64,000 bases of DNA from Pilatotrama ljubarskyi (Eukaryota > Basidiomycota > Agaricomycetes > Polyporales > Polyporaceae). The translations under genes and the position numbers were made by a program. The stretch is taken from the NCBI GenBank assembly GCA_022385805.1, contig MU277672.1:354012-418011 (forward strand), in the 5' to 3' direction. The notes beneath the pieces are model-generated. The model ran no database searches, was not told where the DNA came from, and saw nothing but the letters and a program-made list of their open reading frames with translations. Below are positions 11,501 through 22,179 of this stretch, one piece after another (position 1 is the first letter of the stretch; the number at the start of each line of letters is the position of its first letter).

Positions 11501-14038
11501 TGGGACTTGACCTCCTCTGAAGGGGAATCAGCAAGGCAACATGTACGAAACGTCCCACGAACCAGGCTCAGTTGCGAAGTAGACCTCGGCGAATGTCTCC
11601 GTGATTCTATTGATTTGTTGAGATTCTCCGGGCAACCGAAAGCTCTCTAAGAGCTCTCTCAGAGCTTCCGCGACGGATTTCTGGAGCCAGTCAGCCGTGG
11701 TATGAGACGCTATGCAGGGCAGACGTACACCCTTGAAATCAAAGAGACTCATGAACGCCTTCAGAACTTCGATGTTTTCTGGTTTTGATATGAAGTCTCC
11801 CAGTAGTCGCTTGTCGATGCGCGCAGAGCTCTTCAAGAACTTGGCAAGGCTTAGAGGGCGGGGCTCATCAGGATCACCGTAGATGAGCTTGTTCTCCTCC
11901 AAGAAGGCCAATCCAGTCTTCGGCTTGGCGTTGAAGCGCGCGGCACCAGCGAGGATTAACTTCTTCTGGGACTTCGTGCGCTGCAGGTCCTCAGGTGACG
12001 GGAAAAGCTGCAAGCGATTGAGCGTTGTCTGATTCCTTGCAATCCTAGAGAAAGGAGAACTTACGGGAGGCCACTCTTCCCTTGCCTGGCCGATGAAATA
12101 GTCAGAAACACATATATGGGTAGAGCTGTGCGGTACCGACACCTTCCGCCCTCGCGGCCATGCGACCGACAAATGCGAGGATGAGATCCAAGCACAGAAA
12201 TTGTGAGTTCTGCAAATTATAATCTTGTCCTCCCATGCTCTGGGCCGGATAGATGCCCTGTAGACGTGGTATTCAAGCTCGATTCCCGCTTGTTCGCGAG
12301 AACATTACCTTCGCGGAGAACTCTACCAGGCGCTCGAACATGTTCTCGCAGTTCATATCGCAATCATAGTTGACGTAGAGGTCGACCATAAAACTGGGAT
12401 GGCGAGCGATCTGGCACAATGTCTCCAGAAGTAGCTCGCGAGTATCTCCCCGTGCTGGCGCAACTACAAGGCGCGGAGTCGATGGTATCTTCTCGGAGTC
12501 GACTTCTGATGGTGGTGGTCCGAGCTGAGGGGTGGACGGAACAGAGCTACCAGGTCTTGGAGAGCCTGTGAACGCCTTCTGAACCAGGGGAAGATTCTTG
12601 TTGGAAGGCGCCGAGGGGGGTGCTAGCCTGTCTATAGTGAAGGCAAGGAAGAGCTCTTGCTGAAGCTTCAGCTTAGGCCGCATCGTCTCAAACATGGTTG
12701 CGGTGGTACGGAGGGCAGTCTGAAGAACAGCAGGGTGATCCGAGCGAGCCAGCTGGAAGAGGTACTTGCAACCGTGGTCGAGGATGAGGCCAGATAAGGA
12801 CGGGTATGCGCATATGCGCGTACCGGCAATTTCCATCGCGACATTGAGAGTCCGCAAAGCGGTGAGGCGGGTAGAGTCGGTGTGCGCTTGATCGTTAGGG
12901 TCAAGAATGTTGATAAGAACACGTAGTAGCTCAAGAATGGATGGTAGACCATCTAAGTAGGTATGCCGTTAGAGTTACTGGCGGCTCTTAGTGTAGTCAT
13001 GGGTTACTACGCACACGCAGGACGTGGGAGGCTCGGTGTATCCGGAGGCGGCCTTTCTTCCGAAGGAAGAACCTCTGGCGATGGTTCGCTTCCAGCATTG
13101 TCCTCGACGTTCGGTGTAGGCTCTTCCGGTGGCGGAGCGGATGCAGATACACTCATCTTCATCTCGCTGCCCTCAGGGTCGCCGTTATCGGCAACTTTGC
13201 GCTCTTCGGCTTCGGGGTCTAGGTCGTACAGCCGGGCGAACACAGTTCTCACAAGTTGGTGGAGAGTACCTTCTGCCGACCGCCTGAGAATCTCTATGAT
13301 GGAAGTCAATCGTTGATACCGTCATAGAGCTATGCCAGACCTACCGCTGAGGCGCATCTGACATGAAGTAGTGAGGACAGTCTCCAGCATCTCACAAACC
13401 TCGATATCTCCGAGCGTCCGCCCTGCGCTCCCACACAAAGCATCATGGATCACGGCCATGATCTTGAGTAGAGTGACCTCATCTCCGGACGAGTCGCTAG
13501 CTTCAAACTTGCAGCTGGATAGAGCACTGCTCAGCTCAGCTAGCGCGCTTGGCAAGGATACCGCCCCAGGGCAGACGAGTCCGCACAGGAAGAAGTTATG
13601 TAGAGCTGTGAGTGCAGCGGAAGTGATAGGCCCCGTTGACAGTGGCGACCGAATGATAGCAAGGAACGGTGAAAGGAGTGTACTGAGAGGCAACGAGTGT
13701 AGGTCTGCTAACGCCGCTATTTGAATAGATGTACGTAGGGGCGGCGGGAGCTACTGACCTTCGATGTCCTTCACGAGCTGCTTCAGGTTGTGGAAGCCCG
13801 CCATAAGCTCCTGCTCTGTGCTTCCACGGCCGAACGCGTGCGCATTCAGTGGCATCTTGGAAACTCTCAGCCCCAAGCTGCTAGCCAAAGTAGAGTCGCG
13901 TGCAGTGACCGACGGTGTAGACAGTGCCCATCTGGAGTTCTTGCGCATCGCAGACGTGACCGAAAGGATCTCTGAAAGCAAGATGTGTTTCGCTGAGACC
14001 GAGATGGCTCCCGAGATGCCAGGGCTTAATGAGTCCAT
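8567..14038 (-). CDS. GEA2: Golgi ARF guanine-nucleotide exchange factor (GEA/GBF1 type, Sec7 domain)
   Basis: Large brefeldin-A-target-type exchange factor that loads GTP on ARF at the early Golgi to start COPI coat assembly. The start at 14038 is followed by KHILLSEILSVTSAMRKNSRW, the usual GEA/GBF1 N-terminal DCB region. HUS-region pieces follow (ILRRSAEGTLHQLVRTVFARLYD and the exon around 12857-12306). The Sec7 domain spans about 11950-11330: PLSLAKFLKSSARIDKRLLGD, the glutamate-finger loop ESFRLPGESQQINRITE and IIMLNTDQHSPHIRKKMS. HDS-type helical repeats fill 11075-8650, and the protein ends in a Pro/Ala-rich tail (PTPAPAS). More than ten short introns interrupt the gene. Assignment to GEA/GBF1 rather than SEC7/BIG rests on the N-terminal motif and overall length. 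Confidence 0.92.
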
Positions 14039-14377
14039 GTCGACCAGCGAGAGTTTATGCTCGTAGGAGGACCAGTAGGTATACGGGAAGGGACAAAGCC
14101 GCGGCGTGTAGTGCGTAGGCGAGACGTGTCGCTTGCAGCCACTTCGATACCGCTTATGGAAGGCGACTGTTTATTTCACAAGCTCTTGCCAAACAAACGT
14201 CACCGACCTCCTTGCCGACCTCGGCAACCATTGTCGAGTAGTGCATGCACACCTGGCACTCCGTCCTACGTGGGATCCCACATCTTACTCGCATTGAAAC
14301 TTAAGACCGAGGCGTTCGAAAAGTCCAGAGTGACGTCGATAGCGCACGATACAATACAACGTATGTAGAAAACATCT
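14039..14377. other. short intergenic interval
   Basis: Promoter side of GEA and 3' flank of the proteasome gene, both on the minus strand. Nothing distinctive seen. Confidence 0.5.
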
Positions 14378-15604
14378 TCACTGTCCAGAACCAGACGCTG
14401 CCTGCGACATGGCCGCTTGCCCTGCGGCTGTCGCTGCGAGTCTCGAACGCTTCCGCTCCGCCTCTGTGATCCATTTTCAGACAAAGTATGCGGTGAAGCG
14501 CCAAAGAGACTTACCGGCCTCCTTCTCGCGTTCGATCTCCGCAACAATGGCCTCGATCTGTGCCAGGTCCAGACTCTGCGACTTCTATGAGTTCGCACAC
14601 ATGCTGCAGCCAAACGGGATGACATACCGTGATCTTGGCGTAGCTCTCCATGACAGTAATCTCAATGTTCTTAGCGCCCGTTTGGACGACCTCTAGCAAG
14701 CTCTTCACTGTCAGCTTGATGGTCTCCTCTCGTGACATCTCGTCTTTGTGGTTCTTCTCAAGGAATTCGCGGACAGTTTTCGAGGAGCGGCCGATAGCAT
14801 TTGCCTGGAATTCGAGGGATGAGCCATTCAAGTGTTGTGGCGGCTCGTGCTTTACTCACCTTCCACTCGCTGTAGATACCTCCAGGCTCCGTTTGATAAA
14901 GGCGTGGTCGGGTGTCATTGGGATCGAATCCGACGATCAGGGTGGAGATACCAAACGGACGGACACCGCCGGATTGGGTATATTTCTGTCTTGGATGTTA
15001 ATGTCATAGCTCGGTCTTTGACAAAGAAGCACTCACTTGCTGGATCCCAGCAATATGTCTAGTGATGTATTCGACAGTGACCGGATCTTCGACCGTGAGC
15101 CGATGACTTTGACATTCTATCCGTGCCTTGTCGATTAGGACACGGCCGTCCGCGGTCAAACCTGAACGGGAACGTGAGACCTATTGTACGAGCATTCCAT
15201 CCTTCGGACGTACCTGCGAAGGCAAGGCAGATGTGATCGTCCAACATGGCAACCTTGCGAACAGTACGAGGATCTTGCAATTGGAGTACGGACTTCTTCT
15301 CCACGCCTAGTACGACAACGTCCTTGCCGCGCACGCCGACCTGGCAGAAACATGAGGCCGCGGAGAAGCACGATCGTACTGGTTACATACCGCGCACGTC
15401 CCCTTGCGCACAGCTTCCAGAGCATATTCGACCTTCATAGCAGGACACGGTGAGGCAACAGCTTTGGGTGCAGTATTCAATCAGGCACACACCTGGAACA
15501 GGTGCCCGTCGGGGGAGAAGACGGTGAGAGCTACGGCATAATCTTCAGTGTATATCAAGCCTGGATATAGTGGTAAACATACCGCGATCATAGGACCTGG
15601 ACAT
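14378..15604 (-). CDS. PRE6: 20S proteasome subunit alpha4 (PSMA7 / Pre6)
   Basis: Structural alpha-ring subunit of the proteasome core. Exon 1 is only 22 nt (15604-15583) and encodes MSRSYDR plus one base. After the intron 15582-15531 it continues [13 protein letters not shown], the alpha-subunit N-terminal signature, then [80 protein letters not shown] and [18 protein letters not shown] are diagnostic of the alpha4/PSMA7 class. The C-terminal tail is an acidic/basic helix then Ala/Gly/Ser-rich, ending SGSGQ at 14378. The last intron joins GCC G to AG GCG in phase. Its start lies about 250 bp from that of the divergent ZUP1-type deubiquitinase. Confidence 0.94.
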
Positions 15605-15855
15605 TGTAAGGTATTGGAGTGAAGCTGGACGGTCGGGGAGTAGCACGAAGGAGTGGACTTCGTGTACGACGCGCGTCGAGCTTGCGTCGCCTTGTGACGC
15701 CCGGCACGTGATGGAATCACGCTCCCATAGGACGCGACGCGGGCGCTTCTCGACCTTGCTTCAGCTCCAACAGACTTGGCAGCAGCGGCATACTGGCGAT
15801 ACAGTACCTCTCGCAAGCATCCTTCGGACAATCTACTAGTATACCTGCAGCGACA
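15605..15855. promoter_or_regulatory. shared promoter interval, proteasome alpha4 / ZUP1-type protease
   Basis: Only 251 bases separate the two divergent start codons, so both promoters must lie in or overlap this interval. I did not recognise a proteasome-associated control element here. Confidence 0.5.
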
Positions 15856-17831
15856 ATGAAAGGCGGTCATGTGGACGATGATATAGAGTTTATAGCTCAC
15901 GACCATCCGTAGGGACACCGGCCCCTCGTATGATCGAACTGTGGCTGAACATCTTCTCAGGAACAAAGTACTATGTCAGATGTGTTCCGCCGACCTAACT
16001 AAGCTCTCCGTGCATAGTAGACAAGCACACTACGATGGTCACTTTACAGACCAGCCCGAAGGTGAACTCAGTCTTGGACCACCAGTCAAGTTGCTCTACT
16101 CATGACGCTCCTAACTCCAGGATCCGACGCCATCTCCGGTGGGGCGGTTCAAACACTGGGTTCAAAACGCTTGAAGCCCTCATCCTCCCCTTATAAGAAG
16201 CGTTCGTTGAGCTCCTGGCCCAAGCTACCTGCGCCTGAGAAGCGGAACATTTTCTGGCATTCGTCTCGGACATCCGAACCTCCTGCGAATTTTAGCCCGG
16301 GTAGGTGCAATTGACATTTTGCTGTCAAGATAGAAAACTCATGATTCCCTCTTTCCGTAGGCCTGATACCGGTGCTCAAAAAGGCATTAACAAAGTCGCA
16401 CGAAAGAGGCGTAACGGAGAGAGCATGGCTCGCTTTCGAGCACGCCGTGCACATCAAGTCCGAGGGCTGGGACAGGACGTGGGGTTGCGGGTAAGTCGCG
16501 TCGCTCGCACCCAGTCTCGTCCACTCTAGTATCAACCTCTTACCTATGCAGTTACCGGAATTACTTGATGGCCTGTGCTGCGCTCATGGATCAACAATGG
16601 CAACCGATGTACTTCCCGCTTTTAGACGCACCCACACCTCCTGGAATATTGAACTTGCAGGAGTTGCTTGAGGAGGCTTGGCGGCATGGTATGACATGGT
16701 CATGTTGAGCGTCGAGTTTGCCCGCTCAATCCACTGGTTCCCAGGGTTTGATGAAGAAGGCGCACAGCAGCTCCAGCATAAGCTTGTTGGAACAGATAAA
16801 TGGATCGGGACGGCGGGTAGGTTCGACTCGGTGCAGTGCAGGAACTTCGCTGACATTTAGCAGACCTCTATGTTGCGTTCACCTACCGTGGCATACCGTA
16901 AGTACTCCGAGCGCGCCTCCAGAGCGTGTTTCACTTACTGTCCTGCAGTGCGCAACTTGTTGATTTCAATGACCTGCGAGGAGGTATGGCTCCCATAACC
17001 GTTGCCATCCGAGATGGTTGATTGATGCGTCGACTCAGGAGTGGAGCCGCTAATGCAGTGGATATACAACTACTTCTCTGGCGGAGACCCACGAGCCAAC
17101 TCCGCCACTGTGGGCGAAGCATTGCGTGGTGCACGCGCAGTGAACGTGACCGACAAGCTGCCCATCATCCTGCAATATCAGGGCCACTCGCAAACCATCG
17201 TCGGATGCGAACGAGTCAAGAACGGCGCCATCAAGCTCCTAACTTTTGACCCCTCTGGGTAAGCTTCACGGACCATAATCCATAGGCACTTTCCAACAAG
17301 GTCCGTGCATCCCACAGACATATACCATCCAGCATTCGGCAAGCTGGCCTTCACTATCACAACCCCGGACGACCGAATGGCGCCACCTCGACAGCTTCGA
17401 AGGTCCTGCACAGAATGATGCATCCGGTTGAGACCGTGAAGTCGAAGAAGCGCAAGAGCACCGAGGCTCCCCACTCGAATGACACTCTGTTCAAGCGCAA
17501 GCGGCCGAGCGATCCTGAGTCGCGGGGCGGTGGCGAGGTGATCCTCATCGAGTCCGACTCAGATGAAGACGTCAAACCGTCTGCGAAGGCTAAGCAAGTC
17601 GTGCGGCCTGATGAACTGGACTCCAATGTTGTCCTCGCAGTTTTCCGTATAGATGCGAAGAAGCTGAAGTGAGTTCCTATCATGTCGGTACCTTCCCGCA
17701 ATAGCTCATTGCTGCGACCGGGGTATAGGAAGAGAGATAAGTACCAGATCTTATATTTTCCGCTGGAAGATCCGCTGTCAGAGCAGGAGAAGCTCAGAAG
17801 ACGTGTGGTGACGAGCGAGAAAGTCGCTTAG
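15856..17831 (+). CDS. ZUP1: ZUP1-type C78 family deubiquitinase with zinc finger
   Basis: Peptidase family C78 cysteine protease. ZUP1 cleaves K63-linked ubiquitin chains and is tied to genome maintenance in animals. Exon 1 (15856-15908) splices to 15961 in phase. A zinc finger CQMC...HYDGH (C-x2-C-x14-H-x3-H) follows, then a basic linker, then FWHSSRTSEPP. The catalytic region has GWDRTWGCGYRNYLM (active-site Cys, split by an intron after WGCG), KLVGTDKWIGTADLY, and ILQYQGHSQTIVG (His) with LLTFDPSG (Asp). The Cys-His-Asp order fits ZUP1 and not the Asp-Pro-His of UFSP. Beyond the protease core a C-terminal extension carries VILIESDSDED at 17538-17570, a textbook SUMO-interaction-like motif, and ends SEKVA. 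Confidence 0.88.
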
Positions 17832-18173
17832 GACAGTGCAGCGGCGCAGGGACACAGTCATCCGGAGTACTGTACAGTCTCTCCTTATAATACCCGCTAG
17901 AATATGTACTATACCATAGACGCTTCAGCTGTCGTTAGCAAGAACGCAGGGCCACAAGGCAGAAACGAAACAAGTGATGCTTGTTGAGATTGCGACGAAA
18001 ACATATCGACAACTGATGCTACATGGAAACAAGGCCTCAATCTTGTATGAAAGGTGAGACGGCTTCAAGTTCTGTTGTGCGAATGCGAGGACCACTTTCA
18101 ATATGTGTTGGTATTGAGATCGACAGTCGTTGGGCGCAGAAATAGGGTGGTAGCTTACCTTGATCGAGCCTAC
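17832..18173. other. convergent 3' region
   Basis: About 340 bases between the stops of the ZUP1-type gene (+) and MAT1/TFB3 (-). No feature seen. Confidence 0.5.
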
Positions 18174-19612
18174 TTATGCAGTAGCCATCACTACATCCGC
18201 GGATCCTTCGCCGTCAACGACCATAGATTCCGGAGCTGGAGGCTGGTCACCGGACAAAGGCATGATCTCCAGTCCAGCCACAGCGAACCGCAACGCCCGC
18301 TCCCAGGCCTGCTCCACCATATACCCACCAGCCCGCATGATGCCATCTCTGTCTCGCCGGACGGCGTCGCTGACCGGATCGTGGTATGTCTCGCGCATCT
18401 TATACATGTCGTCGTACGCATACCAGTTGTCCTGCAAGGGAACGTGCGGCACATCGGGGACCACCGTGCTCTGGGCGGCGCGTGAGCGGAGGAGGCTGGC
18501 GCTGCTTTGGAGCATAGTAAAAGAGGAGGACGATGAAGCACGCTGAGACGCGCGCCGCTGGGCTTCCAGGCGTGACTTGGCGATGAGCCGTGCCGCGTCC
18601 TTGTCGCTGGTCTCGAGCTTGTCGATGATGGCCTGTTTGCCCTTTTCGCGCTCCTCACGCTCCTCTTCTTCAATGCGCCGGAGTTCTTGGGCACGAAGCT
18701 CTCGTTCCTGCCGCTCCATTTCTTCCTGCTCTTGGAGATACCGAGCGTACTCTTCTTCTCGCTTCGCGTTGAGCTCAGTGAGGGCGGCGTTTTCTCTGCG
18801 GTACTGCGCTATCCTCTCTTCTGTCTCTGGGATGTCAATATCGTTGATGAGGTTGAATGCTGAGAAGTTCATGGTTAGCGATTTGCTTTGAAGGCTGCTT
18901 ACGCATCTTGTTCAAGAGCTCGAGATGCTCTGCTTTACAGAGAGCCCTTGACAGATAACGGTGAAAAGACTCACTGATGTCTTCGACCATCTCTAGATAG
19001 TCATTATATGATCGCAGGTCAGGGAAGTCCTCCCGTCTCTTGTTGAACCTAAGAAGCGTCAACGGGGGCACGAGGACAATTGGAGAAAGATGCATACTCT
19101 TTCGCTATCCGGCGCCGGACAGCGACCTCCTTCTCCACACCGAGATCCTCAAAGGTCTGGGGAGTGAACGCTAGTTTGCGGAGGATCTTCCCGCATATGG
19201 GACACGGCGCCGGTCCCAGTGTAAACAATCGGTCTATGCACGACTCACACCTAGCGGTAGCATCATGAAGGTGAAGTTACAATACAATGTGCCAATGAGT
19301 AACCTACATCTTGTGATAGCAGGCGCTCACTAAGAGGCGTAACTTCGGGTTTAGATACCGATCCGACTTACAGACAGGACACTGGTCGTCCATGGACTGG
19401 GGCGCATGGTCAGTGAAAGGCACACAGAACTCAGGATAATCTCGTACAAAGTATTCACTGGTCCTCCCTGAAGGGTCCTTGACGCCGCCGCCGAAGATGG
19501 TGGTCGACGTGCTTTGCACCGTGTGTGGGGTGCTGTTGCGAGTACTCGTCGCTGTAGAGGGGCCCGACTTGCGGATTGTTGTGCCGCGTAACCAACTAGC
19601 CCTTTGAGCCAT
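18174..19612 (-). CDS. TFB3: CDK-activating kinase assembly factor MAT1 / Tfb3 (TFIIH)
   Basis: RING-finger subunit that holds CDK7 and cyclin H together and tethers them to core TFIIH for transcription and cell-cycle kinase activity. It starts MAQRASWLRG at 19612 with a Ser/Thr-rich lead of about 80 residues, longer than in yeast Tfb3. The C3HC4 RING reads CPVCKSDRYLNPKL...CYHKMCESCIDRLF...CPICGK. The MAT1 central domain follows: FNKRREDFPDLRSYNDYLEMVED and AFNLINDIDIPETE. A long charged coiled coil (about 18840-18600, E/R/Q-rich) precedes the CDK-activating C-terminal segment with DNWYAYDD and MRAGGYMVEQAWERALRFA. It ends VVMATA. Four or so short introns. Confidence 0.93.
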
Positions 19613-20254
19613 ATTTTCTGCTAGCGTACTGTATGAAGTGCAGGTAAGTATATGCGGCCGCAGTGAGCACGCCCGACGAGAATGAGAAGTGGCCGCGGTG
19701 GTCTGTCTCAGGAACGTTGTGGCTGCGGCGAGGCCCAATATGTTCCTAGGCGCCCGTGGGCGCGTTCGGTGATTGGTTCGGTATTGAGCGAAACAGGCGC
19801 TTGTGGGGGCGTACTTAGTAATAGTAGCAACTCCCAATGCTTGGCGCCTGCAGGTACGTTCCGTTCATCCTGCAACCACGAGATTTCTCCTGCTTGATAT
19901 ATGGCAGGCCTTGTATCGTCGCACCGATTGAATCTAGTTGTCACCTGCATTTGCTTGTATGGCCAGGATCACGTTCCTTGTCAGCATGGTGTAAGCAGGG
20001 TAATCATGATATCGTAAGCTGTAATTCGCTCTATATACTTAGACTCACTCTCCACATACCCCGCCCGCCTCTAGAGCACACTGGAATAGGCTGAACTCGC
20101 AGTGAGCCGAGACCTCTTCTGAGCACTCAGATATCCCAATCTGGCTGCAAGCTACCGCATCATCTTCTTTGCGCTGTCGATCTTCACAGCCATCATCCTG
20201 TTTCGCTCGAAGGCCCTGCTCTCTCGCGTAGTCGCGCCGCTGTCCCTCCGTTCC
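19613..20254. promoter_or_regulatory. divergent promoter interval with TATA-like element
   Basis: Between MAT1/TFB3 (-) and the DODA-like gene (+). A TATATA element lies near 20030 on the plus strand. No ATG occurs in the DODA-like frame between it and 20255, but that frame is open from about 20127 and contains a CTG at 20141 in strong context. Confidence 0.45.
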
Positions 20255-21465
20255 ATGTCCGCATCGTCAAATTCATCGACCGCTACGTTGCCGAAAACTC
20301 CAAAAGAATGGAAGAAGGCGCTGGAGGAGCTTCCTTCGACGCCGGAGAAGATCCCGGCGTTCTTCTTTGGCCATGGTTCTCCTATGCTGGCCTTCCCCGA
20401 GGACGAGGCTGAGCGGATGGGAGATGTCATGAGAAACAACGGCCCAAAGGGAGCATTGGCCGCTTTCCTGAAGGACTTCGGCCCCACCTTGCTATCCAAG
20501 TATAAACCCAAAGGCATCGTGGTGTTCAGCGCTCACTGGGAAACGCTCGGGGAGCGCCTTGGTATGTCGTCTATGTCGTAGGAGTCCAGTGTAGTTGAGG
20601 TCTGAAACAACACATGACACAGTGACCGACTATGGCGACGAGAACCCTCTCCTGATGGATTATTACGGCTTCCAGCAGGCTCTGTATCAGTTGAAGTTCA
20701 AGTCGCGTGGCGACTCGGCTTTGTCGCAGCGCGTCGTGCAACTATACAAGGATGTGAGTTTCGCTATGGAGTCTGGAGGCGTGACATCATACCAATTTCG
20801 GTGATTTTGCTCAACTTGACATATAGGCTGGGTATTTAGCACGAACTACCTCCAAGCTGGAGCCCAGAGGCGAAGATGGACGAGGTTTTAGTGGCCCAGG
20901 ACTAGATCATGGGGTCTTTGTGCCCTTCCGACTCATGTTCGGTGAGGAGTTCACGGACATCCCAATCGTTGAGGTATCCATGGATGGCACCTTGGACCCC
21001 CTGAAGAACTTGGCGTTGGGCGAGGTCGTGGCACCACTGAGGTAGGCCAACAAGCAGCCGCTCGGTTGTTTCCTATTGATATTCTTCGGTATAGACGGGA
21101 GGGCATCCTCGTTCTGTCGGGCGGCTTGTTGGTACACAACCTCCGCGATTTCTCATCATTCTCGGAGACACATGCCAACGGCTTGGTAAAGGAGTTCAAC
21201 CAAGCCATATTGGACGCGATAACGATCGCAGACGTGTGTGTGCGCTTTTGGCTGGCACTTCTCGTGATTAATCGCATGAACGCAGCCTGCCGCCAGGAAG
21301 GAAGCATTGATTGGATTGATGAAGCACAAAGGCTTCCGTGCTGCTCATCCGCGAGCGGATCACTTCGTTCCTCTCTACATCGCTGCAGGTGCAGGAGGAT
21401 CAGATGCCGACGTCAGGGTGGTGTCTGCTATATACGGTGCTCCGACCTTCGCGTTCGATCCGTGA
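20255..21465 (+). CDS. LigB/DODA-family extradiol ring-cleavage dioxygenase
   Basis: Class III extradiol dioxygenase of the 4,5-DOPA dioxygenase type, which opens catechol-like rings using a His-coordinated metal. The first in-frame ATG is 20255 (MSASSNSSTA). Metal and active-site histidines are seen in order in FFFGHGSPML, VVFSAHWET, GLDHGVFVPF and LSGGLLVHNLRDF. The C-terminus HADDGFRAAHPRADHF-type segment (here FRAAHPRADHFVPLY) and SAIYGAPTFAFDP complete the family profile. Five or so exons. The frame is open 38 codons upstream to a CTG and encodes a hydrophobic segment, so a longer membrane-anchored form is possible. The natural substrate cannot be told from sequence. Confidence 0.88.
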
Positions 21466-22179
21466 ACTGCGGGGAGTTTTTGCGTAGCGTTAGTACGTTG
21501 ACAAAATTCGTGTAATATATGAACATGCAACGACAAGAGCACCCGTGAGCGCTTGAGCGTGAGCCCGGGGACAGTAGCATCGTACACGCCGACTTGATAG
21601 TATCAGAAACCCCCGGTCCCGGACAGTCGAGACGCCTTCACGGATGTGACGCTCGAGCCTCGAGGCACGCCGACGGAATAGCAAGCAATCGCGCCACGTG
21701 GGAGTATACTCCGCCACGTGGCGGAGTTGAGTTTCAGCTGCACTGCGCCTCTCGACTTTCCGGACTGATCTCTGTTCACCGTCACTTGTCTCTGTATTCT
21801 ACCCCCGGACCCTCACATAGCCTTGCGCAGTGCGCACAGTCCTGCACAGCGACGGTGAAGGTGCGACCAATTGCAGCAGTCCCTGCCATAGCCCTTGGCC
21901 TACTCATCACGCCCGGCATCGCAGGACGCCTCATAGCCATTTGATCCCATCGCTGCTGAACGGACTTGTGAATCCTCCAGGTCGCCCATCTCGGTCTCTT
22001 CCCTCTTCAGAACCCGATGTATTGAGCTATTGCGCTGTATCCCTGTTGTCCCCCTAATTATTGTCAAGGTAAGCGTTTCACCGCACGTGTTGTAGCGGAG
22101 ATTCTCCCGTGGCTGACAGCACCATGTTACAGCCGCCAGTCCGCCCAGCGAGCAGGCGTTTACTGCACTCACCTCATTA
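21466..22179. promoter_or_regulatory. PKA upstream region with paired CACGTG boxes
   Basis: About 700 bases ahead of the PKA-type gene. It holds two CCACGTGG boxes at 21694-21701 and 21714-21721, starting 20 bp apart. The second lies in a perfect 20-bp palindrome at 21708-21727 (ACTCCGCCACGTGGCGGAGT). No gene seen. Confidence 0.55.
21708..21727. promoter_or_regulatory. 20-bp perfect palindrome centred on CACGTG
   Basis: ACTCCGCCACGTGGCGGAGT reads the same on both strands. CACGTG is the core E-box bound by bHLH factors, and the GC flanks extend the symmetry well beyond the core. A second CCACGTGG starts 20 bp upstream at 21694. Which factor binds is unknown. Confidence 0.6.
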
